A DNA stretch of 51,396 nt, from positions 48,338 to 99,733 of the forward strand of contig JAAFHV010000004.1 of NCBI GenBank assembly GCA_013297655.1. Reading direction: 5' to 3'. Source of the DNA: Myxococcales bacterium. GTDB taxonomy: Bacteria > Myxococcota_A > Polyangia > Polyangiales > Polyangiaceae. The translations under genes and the position numbers were made by a program. Under the pieces are notes generated by a model. The model was given only the letters and a program-made list of their open reading frames with translations, was not told the DNA's origin and did not search any database. Each line of letters opens with the position of its first letter. Positions within the stretch are counted from its first letter, which is position 1. Positions 33,728-41,650 of the stretch are shown here, piece by piece.

Positions 33728-35733
33728 GCGCCGCCTCCCCCGCGCGGATGGTCTTCCCCGCGCCCCCCCTCGCTCGCGCGATCGAGGTCCAAGATGTTCT
33801 GCTTGCCGACGTAACTCTTGGTTTCGTAGCGCGTTATCTTGCCGATTTTCCTAACGATTTCGGCCATACGCTCGGCCTCGCTCGCGATGACCTCGGCCGC
33901 GCTCGCGCCGGGAGTATCGGCGTCGAGGACACGGCGCAAGAGGAGCGCGTAGTTCAGCACCGAGGTGAGCGGTTGGTTCAGCTCGTGCGCGGCGGCGCCG
34001 GCGAGCTCGGCGACGATCGCTTGCCGCTCTTGCGCCGAGATCTGCTCTTGGGCTTTCTGGAGGCGCGCCTCCATCTGCATCTTCTCGCGGAGGTCGGTGA
34101 AGATGCCCACGCTGCCGACCGGGGTGTCGCCCTCGTACATGAGCGCGCCGGAGAAGAGCACCGGGATCACGGCGCCCATGCTGTCCAAAATCTCGGTCCG
34201 AACGCCCTGCACGCGGCCGCCGCCCGCGCGAATCATCTTCATGATTCGGGTCGCGCCGCCCTTCGGGTAGAGCGAGTGCACGCGGCCGCCGACGGCCTCG
34301 GACGCCGACCGCCCGTAGATGCGCTCGGCCGCGCGGTTGAACAAGATGACCGTGCCGCGGAGGTCGGCGGTGATGATGCCGTCGACGGACGAGTCGATCA
34401 CCTTCTGCAGGAAGTCCTTCGTCTTCACGAGCTCGGCGGCGACCTCGCGCTCCTTCGTCACGTCGCGGAAGGAGCACAGAACGATGCCCTCTTCGCGGAG
34501 GACGGAGCTGAAGTTCACGTTCAACACGACGGCGCGACCGTCGACGCGACGTACACGAACGTCGACGCCCTTAGGGAAAACGCCCTTCGCGAAGCCCACC
34601 CCGAGCTTCTCGGCGAGCTCGCGGTTCTCGAAAAAGTCTTGGAGCTTGCGGCCGCGGAGCTCGTCCTCCGAGTAGCCGGTGATGTCGCGCGCGCGCGGGT
34701 TCGAGAAGTGGAGGTGGCCGTCGGAGTCGATGACGACGATGCCGTCCCCCGAGCTCTCGAAGAAGTCGGCGTAGCGCTGGAGCGAGCGCATGCGTCGCTC
34801 GGCCTCGAAGCGCGCGACGGTGACCTGCTGCGTCTGATCGCGCAGGCTCTGGAGGACACGCGCGTTGCGGAGCGCGATCGCCATCGCGCTCGCGACGGTG
34901 CGGCACATGGAGAGCTCACGCTCGCCGAAGGCGTCGACCTGACGCGACCGGAGCGAGAGCACGCCCATCGCGCGGCCCTCGTAGAGGATCGGCATGATCG
35001 CCATCGAGGCGAACGCGATCTTGTGACCCTCGCTGCGGAAGATCTCGAGCACCGGGTGCGTCGCTGCGTCGGCGATGACGAGGGTGGAGCCGGAGCTGAG
35101 CACCTCTTGAATCTCGGGGTACTTCGCGAGATCGATAGGAAGATCACGTAGTTGCTCGTCGTCCGAGGCGGCGACGACGTAACCGACGTTACCCTCGCGC
35201 ACGAGAACGATGGACACGCGGTCGACCTTCGCGACCTCCGCGATGCGCTGCACGACGGTGAACAGGATGCCGCGGAAGTCGAGGTTCGACGCGAGCGCTT
35301 GGGTGAGCTCGGTGACGACGACCGCGTCCTTCTCGCGCCGCGCGAGCTCGTCCTTCGCGCCACGGAGGCGAAGCTGCCCGCGCACGCGCGACACGAGCTC
35401 CACCGGCTTGAACGGCTTTCGCAAAAAGTCGTCCGCGCCCGCCTCGAACGCGCGCGCGATTTCGTCGTCGGCGTCGAGCGCGGTGAGCACCACGATCGGC
35501 ACGTCGCGAGTTTCGGCGCGCGCGCGGAGGATACGCAGGATCTGGTAACCGTCCGGCGGGGGCATGACGAGGTCGAGGAGCACCACCTGCGGGCGCACCT
35601 TGTCGATGTCGCGCAAGGCTTCGCTTCCCGAGGTGACGGCGACCGCCGGGATACCTGCCGACGCGAGCGCCTGCAGGAGGACATGACGACTCACGTTGTC
35701 GTCGTCCACCACGAGAACCGGGCCGTCCGTCAT
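33724..35733 (-). CDS. Receiver-GAF-PAS-PAS-HisKA protein without ATPase domain
   Basis: A 669-residue signalling protein. The receiver domain has acidic residues D10-D12, phospho-acceptor D54 (VVLLDLVMPP) and K106 (FLRKPF). Then come a GAF domain (~150-300), a first PAS (ESSGDGIVVIDSDGHLHFSN), a second PAS (SSVDGIITADLRGTVILFNR) and a dimerisation segment with H583 in AAHELNQPLTSVLNYALLLR. The protein ends 86 residues later in a Gly/Arg-rich tail (ASEGGRGEDHPRGGGGA), so the HATPase domain (N, G1, G2 boxes) is missing. It cannot autophosphorylate by itself. The next gene, a complete kinase, overlaps by 4 nt and could supply the ATPase in trans. The ATG at 35733 gives MTDGPVLVVDDD. Confidence 0.9.
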   Translation of the reverse strand: MTDGPVLVVDDDNVSRHVLLQALASAGIPAVAVTSGSEALRDIDKVRPQVVLLDLVMPPPDGYQILRILRARAETRDVPIVVLTALDADDEIARAFEAGADDFLRKPFKPVELVSRVRGQLRLRGAKDELARREKDAVVVTELTQALASNLDFRGILFTVVQRIAEVAKVDRVSIVLVREGNVGYVVAASDDEQLRDLPIDLAKYPEIQEVLSSGSTLVIADAATHPVLEIFRSEGHKIAFASMAIMPILYEGRAMGVLSLRSRQVDAFGERELSMCRTVASAMAIALRNARVLQSLRDQTQQVTVARFEAERRMRSLQRYADFFESSGDGIVVIDSDGHLHFSNPRARDITGYSEDELRGRKLQDFFENRELAEKLGVGFAKGVFPKGVDVRVRRVDGRAVVLNVNFSSVLREEGIVLCSFRDVTKEREVAAELVKTKDFLQKVIDSSVDGIITADLRGTVILFNRAAERIYGRSASEAVGGRVHSLYPKGGATRIMKMIRAGGGRVQGVRTEILDSMGAVIPVLFSGALMYEGDTPVGSVGIFTDLREKMQMEARLQKAQEQISAQERQAIVAELAGAAAHELNQPLTSVLNYALLLRRVLDADTPGASAAEVIASEAERMAEIVRKIGKITRYETKSYVGKQNILDLDRASEGGRGEDHPRGGGGA

Positions 35734-35818
35734 TCTTGTAAATCATAGCTCCGATTGAGGAATCGGGGCAACGACGCGACATTTTGTAGCGGGCAGAGCG
35801 GGCCTCGCGGGAGGCCGC

Positions 35819-36931
35819 TCAGGGCTCTTCGGGGTCTCCTTCGGAGAAGAGATCGGCCTGCAGGATCCCCTGTCCGCTCGGCCTTTTGAGGCCAAAGTGC
35901 TCGTACGCGCGCTTCGTCGCGATGCGCCCGCGCGGCGTTCGGCCGATGAACCCTTGCTGAAGTAGGTACGGCTCGTACACGTCCTCGATCGTGTCGCGCG
36001 GCTCGCCGAGGGCAGCGGCGAGGGTCTCTACCCCGACCGGGCCGCCGTCGTAGTCGTCCAGGATCACCTTCAAGAGCCGGCGGTCCATCTCGTCGAAGCC
36101 CTTGTCGTCGACGTCGAGGCGCTTCGAGGCGGTCGCGACGGAGAGCTCGTCGATCGCGCCGTTTCCGAGCACCTCCGCGAAGTCGCGTACACGACGAAGC
36201 AAGCGGTTCGCCACCCGCGGTGTGCCTCGCGAGCGCACCGCGATGGCGTGCGCCGCGCCCTTCGAGATCGGCACCGCGAGCAGCTCCGCGCTACGCAAGA
36301 CGATGCGCGCGAGCTCCTCCGGTGGGTAAAAATCGAGGCGCACGGCGTGCCCGAAGCGAGAGAGCAGCGGCCCCGTGAGCAGGCCCGTTCGGGTGGTCGC
36401 GCCCACGAGCGTGAACGGAGAAATGGGGATCTGGATCGACGACGAGAACGCGCCCTCTCCGGTGACGACGTCGATTTGGAAGTCTTCGAGCGCAGGGTAG
36501 AGGCTCTCTTCGACGATCGGATTGAGGCGGTGGATCTCGTCGATGAAGAGGATGTCGTTCGGCCCGAGCTTCGTGAGGAGCCCCGCGAGCGCGCCCTTGT
36601 GCTCGACGACGGGGCCGTTCGTCATGTGGAGCGCGACGCCCATCTCGGCGGCCAAGATTTGCGCGAGGGTGGTCTTTCCGAGGCCAGGAGGCCCCGAGAG
36701 CAAGAGGTGGTCGAGCGGCTCGCCGCGGCGCTTGGCGGCCTCCACGAACACGCGGAGGTTGTCCTTGTGCTTCTCCTGACCAATGTAGTCTGCAAATGAT
36801 TTGGGCCGCAGCGCGCGGTCGTAGCGCGCGTCGTCGCCCTGGATCCCGCCGTCCACCGGGCGCGCGTCGTTCTCGCGATCGTCACGACGGCTGGCGCCGA
36901 CGTTCGGCTCTTTGCCCTTCTTGGAGGCCAT
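35819..36931 (-). CDS. ruvB: Holliday junction branch-migration helicase RuvB
   Basis: A 370-residue AAA+ motor that, with RuvA, drives branch migration of Holliday junctions. Walker A is GPPGLGKTT (80-88), Walker B is [10 protein letters not shown] (DEIH at 131-134), sensor 1 lies in [15 protein letters not shown], and the sensor 2 Arg is in [17 protein letters not shown]. The C-terminal winged helix ([15 protein letters not shown]) is present. The N-terminal ~35 residues are a charged extension that is absent from E. coli RuvB. The start MASKKGKEP at 36931 is preferred; a GTG at 36949 adds 6 residues. RuvA and RuvC are not in the vicinity, a common situation outside the gammaproteobacteria. 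Confidence 0.97.
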   Translation of the reverse strand: MASKKGKEPNVGASRRDDRENDARPVDGGIQGDDARYDRALRPKSFADYIGQEKHKDNLRVFVEAAKRRGEPLDHLLLSGPPGLGKTTLAQILAAEMGVALHMTNGPVVEHKGALAGLLTKLGPNDILFIDEIHRLNPIVEESLYPALEDFQIDVVTGEGAFSSSIQIPISPFTLVGATTRTGLLTGPLLSRFGHAVRLDFYPPEELARIVLRSAELLAVPISKGAAHAIAVRSRGTPRVANRLLRRVRDFAEVLGNGAIDELSVATASKRLDVDDKGFDEMDRRLLKVILDDYDGGPVGVETLAAALGEPRDTIEDVYEPYLLQQGFIGRTPRGRIATKRAYEHFGLKRPSGQGILQADLFSEGDPEEP

Positions 36932-37179
36932 CGGGGCCGACCCTACCACGGCATCGAAAGAGCGACTCGAGCGCGCCGAACCGCTCCCGGGCCCGGGTTT
37001 TCGATCGCCTCGCGAGGCGGCACGGACGCGACACCGAGCCCGCGGAACGAACGGAAAGAGAAGCGTCGAACTCTCCGACGACGAGCGCGCGACGTGGTAG
37101 GAGGGTCCTCAGAAGCGCCGCACCGCCCGGTGTCTTCGGGCAAGCCAGCCCTGACCTCCGATTTTGGCTTTTCCGAGCC
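36932..37179. other. Non-coding stretch between ruvB and rpsT
   Basis: Divergent intergenic region of about 330 nt in total up to rpsT. Apart from the rpsT promoter at its right end I see no conserved open frame, hairpin or repeat. The ruvB promoter must lie at its left end but I cannot pick it out. Confidence 0.5.
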
Positions 37180-37207
37180 TTGACATCGTGGTCGATTTTC
37201 ATAAAGT
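37180..37207 (+). promoter_or_regulatory. Sigma-70-type promoter of rpsT
   Basis: Perfect -35 TTGACA (37180-37185), 16-nt spacer, -10 TAAAGT (37202-37207), about 55 nt upstream of the rpsT start. Position and sequence fit a strong housekeeping promoter. Confidence 0.65.
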
Positions 37208-37261
37208 GCGCGGCCCCGAGCCCGGAAGTCCGGAAAGCTCGGGAACCTGAAGAGGATTCAC

Positions 37262-37534
37262 GTGGCCAATCATCCGTCTGCCGAGAAGCGCAACCGCCAG
37301 CGCATCACCCGCACCGTGCGCAACCGCGCCGTGTCGTCTGCCGTTCGTACCTTCGTGAAGCGCGTCCGCGCCGCGATCGAAGCCAAGAACCAGGGTGAAG
37401 CAAAGACGGCGCTCCAGGTGGCGATCGTCCAGCTCGACAAGGCCGCCTCGAAGGGCGTCCTCCACGTGAAGGCGGCTTCGCGCACCATCTCGCGCCTCTC
37501 GGCGCAAGTGCACGCGCTCACCAAGCCCGCCTGA
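37262..37534 (+). CDS. rpsT: 30S ribosomal protein S20
   Basis: A 90-residue, very basic helical protein that binds 16S rRNA early in 30S assembly. MANHPSAEKRNRQRITRTVR and the central VKRVRAAIEAKNQGEA with the C-terminal HVKAASRTISRLSAQVHAL match bacterial S20. The start is a GTG at 37262 preceded by GAAGAGGA, which is a good ribosome-binding sequence. A strong promoter lies upstream and tRNA-Glu follows 95 nt after the stop; the two may share transcripts. Confidence 0.96.
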   Translation: MANHPSAEKRNRQRITRTVRNRAVSSAVRTFVKRVRAAIEAKNQGEAKTALQVAIVQLDKAASKGVLHVKAASRTISRLSAQVHALTKPA

Positions 37535-37629
37535 ACCCGCACCTGAAAAGGTCTCGGGGCAAGACTTAGGGGTCACCTGCTTCGCGCAAGCGAGGCCAGT
37601 GATCCCGAGGCCACCTTCGGGTGTCCTCC

Positions 37630-37706
37630 GTCCCCATCGTCTAGTTGGCCCAGGACAGCGGCTTTTCACGCCGCCGACAGGGGTTCGAATCCCCTTGGGG
37701 ACGCCA
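37630..37706 (+). tRNA. tRNA-Glu (UUC)
   Basis: 77 nt including an encoded CCA. The acceptor stem pairs GTCCCCA (37630-37636) with TGGGGAC (37696-37702), the anticodon stem GCGGC/GCCGC holds the 7-nt loop TTTTCAC with anticodon TTC, and the T arm is AGGGGTTCGAATCCCCT. The D arm has AGTTGG. All features fit bacterial tRNA-Glu. Confidence 0.96.
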
Positions 37707-37762
37707 TGGCCAGGTTATCGGTTTGTCCGCCGATACCCACTTATCTTCGGAAGTTCGCGAAG

Positions 37763-37790
37763 CCCTTCGATTTTTCATCGAGGGGTTTTT
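37763..37790 (+). terminator. Terminator after tRNA-Glu
   Basis: CCCTTCGAT and ATCGAGGGG form a stem with a short T-rich loop, followed by TTTTT (to 37790). It lies about 57 nt after the tRNA and probably ends the rpsT-tRNA transcript. Confidence 0.7.
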
Positions 37791-37796
37791 GCCGTC

Positions 37797-37830
<34 letters not shown>

Positions 37831-37869
37831 TCGCCTCACCTCGGTGCGCCGAATTGTCGATCACGACGC

Positions 37870-38931
37870 TCATTTTGGAGCTTCGCCGTACGACGGGATC
37901 CGAAACTTGCGGCGGTACGCGGCGGGAGAAACGCCGGTGATGCGCTTGAAGAGCCTCCGAAAGAAGGTGGGATCCTCGTAGCCGACGCGCCAACCGACCT
38001 GGTCGACCGGCTCGCTCGTCCGCTCGAGTCGGCGCTTCGCCTCTGCGACGCGGAGCTGCTGCACGTACGCGATCGGGGAGAGCGTGGTCGCGGCGGTGAA
38101 GCGGCGCTTGAACGTGCGCTCGGCGAGCTTCGAGCGCCGCACGAGCTCGTCGATCGGGCTCGCGACGGAGAAGCTCTTGTCGAGCCAGCTCTGCGCGGCG
38201 AGGATCGCGGCGTCCCCGTGGTTGCGGCGGCCCTCGAAGACCATGTAGGGCCCGAGGCCGTCGCGATGCCACTGGAGCGCGAAGAACCTCGCGACCGCCT
38301 GCGCCGCGGTCGGGCCGACGTGGCGGGCGATGAGGTAGAGCACGAGGTCGTGCCACGACATGGACGCACCGGAGGAGACGAGCTCCCCCCGCGCGCCGGC
38401 GACCACGAGCGCGCGCTCGGGGAAGAGCTTCACGTCCGGATACGCGTCGCCGAACGTACTCGCGTAGCCCCAGTGCAGCGTCGCCTCGCGCCGATCGAAG
38501 AGGCCCGTCTCGGCGAGTAGAAAGATACCCGAGCACGCCGAGCAGAGGATCGCGCCTCGCTCGTGCGCGCGTTTTACCCAGTCGACGAGCGCGGGATAGC
38601 GGCCCGCGCGCCAACCCCCGGCAGGGAGCAAGACCGACGGAACGATCACGATGTCCGCGTCGCCGACCTCTGCGACCGCTCGTGTCGCCTCCGCGGTGAG
38701 CCCGCCCGCGAGGCGCACCGGACCTGCCTCCGCGCCCACGATTTCCACGCGAAACGGTGGCGACGCCGGGATCGCCGCGTCGAAGCCGGCGAGGGCTCCG
38801 AACGACGAGAGCACGTCGTAAATCCCGTGGAGGGTGGAGATCGCGACCTCGCGGAACGCGACCAAGCTGACGCGCATGGGAGGCGAGCAAGCGGACGCGG
38901 ATTTCGACGTCGGTGGCATGAATGAACCCAT
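37870..38931 (-). CDS. GlxA-type AraC-family transcriptional regulator
   Basis: A ~353-residue regulator with an N-terminal DJ-1/PfpI (class I amidotransferase-like) domain and a C-terminal AraC helix-turn-helix domain. The first domain has VSLVAFREVAISTLHGIYDV, a conserved nucleophile region ILCSACSGIFLLAETGLFDR and HWGYASTF. The DNA-binding domain runs from SWLDKSFSVASPIDELVRRS through LAERTFKRRFTAATTLSPIA, then YEDPTFFRRLFKRITGVSPA with PAAYRR. Several starts are possible (38952, 38931, 38919, 38877); homology begins at MRVSLVAF (38877). It diverges from the methyltransferase at 39029, which it may control. The inducer is unknown. Confidence 0.9.
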   Translation of the reverse strand: MGSFMPPTSKSASACSPPMRVSLVAFREVAISTLHGIYDVLSSFGALAGFDAAIPASPPFRVEIVGAEAGPVRLAGGLTAEATRAVAEVGDADIVIVPSVLLPAGGWRAGRYPALVDWVKRAHERGAILCSACSGIFLLAETGLFDRREATLHWGYASTFGDAYPDVKLFPERALVVAGARGELVSSGASMSWHDLVLYLIARHVGPTAAQAVARFFALQWHRDGLGPYMVFEGRRNHGDAAILAAQSWLDKSFSVASPIDELVRRSKLAERTFKRRFTAATTLSPIAYVQQLRVAEAKRRLERTSEPVDQVGWRVGYEDPTFFRRLFKRITGVSPAAYRRKFRIPSYGEAPK

Positions 38932-39028
38932 TTTGACCGGTTCCGCTCTCATCGGCGAGCCCGAACGTCGGCATCCTTTCTTTCGTCACCGGCACTCGCC
39001 GGGACTGCCAACTACGGAGGCTCCTCTC

Positions 39029-40087
39029 ATGACTATCGATCCGACCAAGCTCGACTCTCTCCTCGGCCGTGCGCTCTCCGACCTCTCTGCCGGCTATGGC
39101 GGAGTGCTCATTAGCCTCGGGAACAAGCTCGGGCTCTATCGCGCCATGGCGGGCCAAGGGCCCCTCAGCTCGACCGAGGTGGCGCGAAAGAGCGAGTGCG
39201 CCGAGCGCTACGTGCGCGAGTGGCTGAACGCGCAGGTCGCGGGCGGGTATGTCGATTACCACCCCACGAGCGAGACCTACGAGCTCACGAACGAGCAAGC
39301 GCTGGTGCTCGCCGACGAGACGAGCCCCGTGTTCATGCCGGCGGCGTGGCAAATACCGGCCTCGATGTGGTTCGACGAGCAGAAGGCGGCCGAAGCCTTT
39401 CGCACTGGCAAGGGCATTCCGTGGGGTGATCACGACGCGCGGCTCCATCTCGGCGTCGCCGCGTTTTACGGCAACGCGTATCAAGCGAGCCTCGTCGGGG
39501 AGTGGCTCCCCAAGCTGGAGGGCGTAACGGAGAAGCTCACCCGCGGCGGACGGGTCGCCGACATCGGCTGCGGTCATGGGCACTCCACGGTGATCATGGC
39601 AAAGGCATTCCCGGAGTCGCGATTCTGGGGATTCGACGTCCACGAGACTTCTATCGCGGCGGCGCGACGAAACGCGGAGAAGGCCGGGGTGTCGGACCGG
39701 GTGACCTTCGCCGTCGCGACCGCGACCGACTACCCGTCTCACGACTACGATCTACTTTGTTTCTTCGATTGTTTGCACGACATGGGCCACCCCGATCGCG
39801 CGCTCCAGCACGCCGCGCGCACGATTGCGCACGACGGCAGCGTGATGCTCGTGGAGCCCTTTGCCAAAGACCGAGTCGAGGACAACATCAACCCGGTAGG
39901 CCGCCTCTACTATTGTTCGTCGACCACGGTCTGCTGCGCGCACGCGATCTCGGAGGGTGGCACCCACGTCCTCGGGAACCAAGCGGGCGAGGCGCGCCTC
40001 TCGCATCTCGCGCGTGGAAACGGCTTCTCCACGTTCCGTTCGGTCATGCAGACGCCGTTCAACCTGGTCCTGGAAGCGCGTCGCTGA
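39029..40087 (+). CDS. SAM-dependent methyltransferase with N-terminal winged helix
   Basis: A 352-residue methyltransferase. The N-terminal ~85 residues form a winged-helix module (SSTEVARKSECAERYVREWL, VDYHPTSETYELTNEQAL), as in O-methyltransferases that dimerise through this part. The catalytic domain has SAM motif I VADIGCGHGHSTVIMA, the acidic residue in FWGFDVHE, and motif IV in YDLLCFFDCLHDMGHPD. The start ATG at 39029 is backed by GGAGG 8 nt upstream; the frame is open before it, but that part overlaps the divergent regulator. It resembles stand-alone class I methylases found in many actinobacteria and myxobacteria, whose substrate is unknown. A strong hairpin follows. Confidence 0.88.
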   Translation: MTIDPTKLDSLLGRALSDLSAGYGGVLISLGNKLGLYRAMAGQGPLSSTEVARKSECAERYVREWLNAQVAGGYVDYHPTSETYELTNEQALVLADETSPVFMPAAWQIPASMWFDEQKAAEAFRTGKGIPWGDHDARLHLGVAAFYGNAYQASLVGEWLPKLEGVTEKLTRGGRVADIGCGHGHSTVIMAKAFPESRFWGFDVHETSIAAARRNAEKAGVSDRVTFAVATATDYPSHDYDLLCFFDCLHDMGHPDRALQHAARTIAHDGSVMLVEPFAKDRVEDNINPVGRLYYCSSTTVCCAHAISEGGTHVLGNQAGEARLSHLARGNGFSTFRSVMQTPFNLVLEARR

Positions 40088-40103
40088 TTGGCGACGACGC
40101 GCA

Positions 40104-40147
40104 CCTCGCGCCCCGTGAGCACCGCACGGGGCGCGAGGCCCACGTTC
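40104..40147 (+). terminator. Strong hairpin after the methyltransferase gene
   Basis: CCTCGCGCCCCGTG (40104-40117) pairs perfectly with CACGGGGCGCGAGG (40125-40138) across a 7-nt loop. The T-rich tail is weak, but the stem is the most stable in this region. Confidence 0.6.
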
Positions 40148-40214
40148 GTTTCGATACCGGCACGAACCGACACCCGCCCCTTGTCTGGTTTTTGGTGCGC
40201 CCCAAAAACGTACC

Positions 40215-40847
40215 ATGAGGTATGTTTTGGCGATGCTCCGAGCGTTACGGGACCGGCTGACGCGGATGTTCGCGTTGCGATTTCGTGAATACAGCCGCGC
40301 GCGGGCGCGATCGTCGCCGGACGACGTGCTTCGTGCGGCGCAGGCGACCATGAAACGAAAGACGTTTTGTGTGCTCGCGACGCAGGGCGAGCACGGGGTC
40401 GCGGCGCGTGTGCTGCAGCCGTTCCCCCCCGAGGAGGACCTCGTCGTGTGGCTCGGTACGAGCCGAGCGTCGCGCAAGGTGGCCGAGCTCGAGCGCGATC
40501 CGCGCGCGACGTTGGTTTACGAGGACGACGACAAGGGCGCGTGCGTGGTGCTCGCGGGGACCATCACGGTGGTGGACACCCTCGCCGAGCGCGAAGCCCG
40601 CTTTCACGCCACGTGGTTCGCGTTCTGGCCGGAGGGGCCGCGCAGCGACGACTACGTCTTGCTTCGCTTCGAGCCGAGCTGGATCGAAGTCTGGGACGCC
40701 GCGCGACGGATTACCCCCGAGCCCTTCGGACTGGCCTCGATGCACCTCGTGAAGCGGGGGGACGGGTGGGCGGCCGCGGATGCTGCGCGGTCGTCGACCA
40801 GCACACGGTCGCGCACGAGTAAAGTGCCAATCAAGGCGGGCCCGTAG
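40215..40847 (+). CDS. Pyridoxamine-5'-phosphate-oxidase-like FMN-binding protein
   Basis: A 210-residue protein with the split-barrel fold of the general-stress-protein-26/PNPOx-like group, which binds flavin or a deazaflavin. Characteristic pieces are KRKTFCVLATQGEHGVAARV, VVWLGTSRASRKVAELERDP, RATLVYEDDDKGACVVLAGT and YVLLRFEPSWIEVWDAARR. A basic N-terminal ~40 residues (RALRDRLTRMFALRFREYSR) and a Ser/Thr/Arg-rich C-terminal tail are extra. The ATG at 40215 is the outermost start; an internal ATG close behind it would also serve. The substrate is unknown. It is probably a single-gene unit on the plus strand. Confidence 0.82.
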   Translation: MRYVLAMLRALRDRLTRMFALRFREYSRARARSSPDDVLRAAQATMKRKTFCVLATQGEHGVAARVLQPFPPEEDLVVWLGTSRASRKVAELERDPRATLVYEDDDKGACVVLAGTITVVDTLAEREARFHATWFAFWPEGPRSDDYVLLRFEPSWIEVWDAARRITPEPFGLASMHLVKRGDGWAAADAARSSTSTRSRTSKVPIKAGP

Positions 40848-41071
40848 AGTGACACTCAGGACACCCACCGAGCCCATGGGGCCGCCCCCCCCCAATTGCG
40901 CGCCAACCTGAGCCGGCCGTACGCCCCTCTCCCATTTTACCGCAATAAAATCGCCTATCCCGCAGCCGCAGACAACGAATGAGCTTCACCAATTACTCCG
41001 TGCGCAGCCGCCCGAAACGGGCTATCCTTGATTGCCATACAGGAGCGACTCGGCGTCGCAAGGAAGCATAA

Positions 41072-41539
41072 ATGGCTGTAGGTCGTCACCTCGCGGGGGC
41101 TTTCGTCGCCGCCATTCCGCTCTTTTGCTTCGCGCTCACGCACTGCAGCGTCACCCTCGCCGGCGACGCGCCCGACGGAGCGAGCGATTCGCCTGTCGAC
41201 AGCGTCGACGGCTCGCCTTTGGAGCCGACGTGCCCACGCGACGACGCGGGCGCGGTCCTCGATCAATGTCGCTGCGCGACGAGCTCGCCGCTTCTCGATT
41301 CGGAGTGCTCTCCGGACAAGGCTTGTCCGGACGAGCTCGACTGCATCTACGAGCCCGGGTGCACGAATCCGAGAGGGCAGTGCCGGCCCTACGCCCGCTG
41401 CACCGACGGCGGCCTCCTGTCGCCCAGCATTTGCGGCTGCGATGGCGTCGTTCGTCGAACGCGCGGGGTCCCCTTCCCGGCGCTGCCGGCTCCCGGCACT
41501 CACAGCGCGCCCTGCCCGGGCGACGGCGGAACCGACTGA
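41072..41539 (+). CDS. Small Cys-rich secreted protein
   Basis: A 155-residue exported protein of unknown function. The N-terminal hydrophobic stretch (AGAFVAAIPLFCFALTHC) with Cys in ALTHC is a likely lipoprotein signal. The mature part has many Cys in patterns like CRCATSSPLLDSECSPDKAC, CIYEPGC and CTDGGLLSPSICGCDG, presumably disulfide-bonded, and many Asp/Pro/Ser. This type is frequent in Polyangia-like genomes. The ribosome-binding sequence AAGGAAG is 6 nt before the ATG. It ends 112 nt before the L,D-transpeptidase start with no terminator seen, so cotranscription is possible. Confidence 0.75.
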   Translation: MAVGRHLAGAFVAAIPLFCFALTHCSVTLAGDAPDGASDSPVDSVDGSPLEPTCPRDDAGAVLDQCRCATSSPLLDSECSPDKACPDELDCIYEPGCTNPRGQCRPYARCTDGGLLSPSICGCDGVVRRTRGVPFPALPAPGTHSAPCPGDGGTD

Positions 41540-41650
41540 TCGCGAAGAAGACGCGCGAACGACCGATCGAGCCCATCATGGATCGCTCTCGGGTGGTCGG
41601 TTCGGCCGAATTTTGGGCCCGCGCGACCGAGTTTGGTAGGACACGAGCAC

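Noticed and set aside
40884-40892. Run of nine C as a phase-variable tract
   Set aside because: It lies outside genes and is not placed between promoter elements; a homopolymer sequencing error is equally likely.
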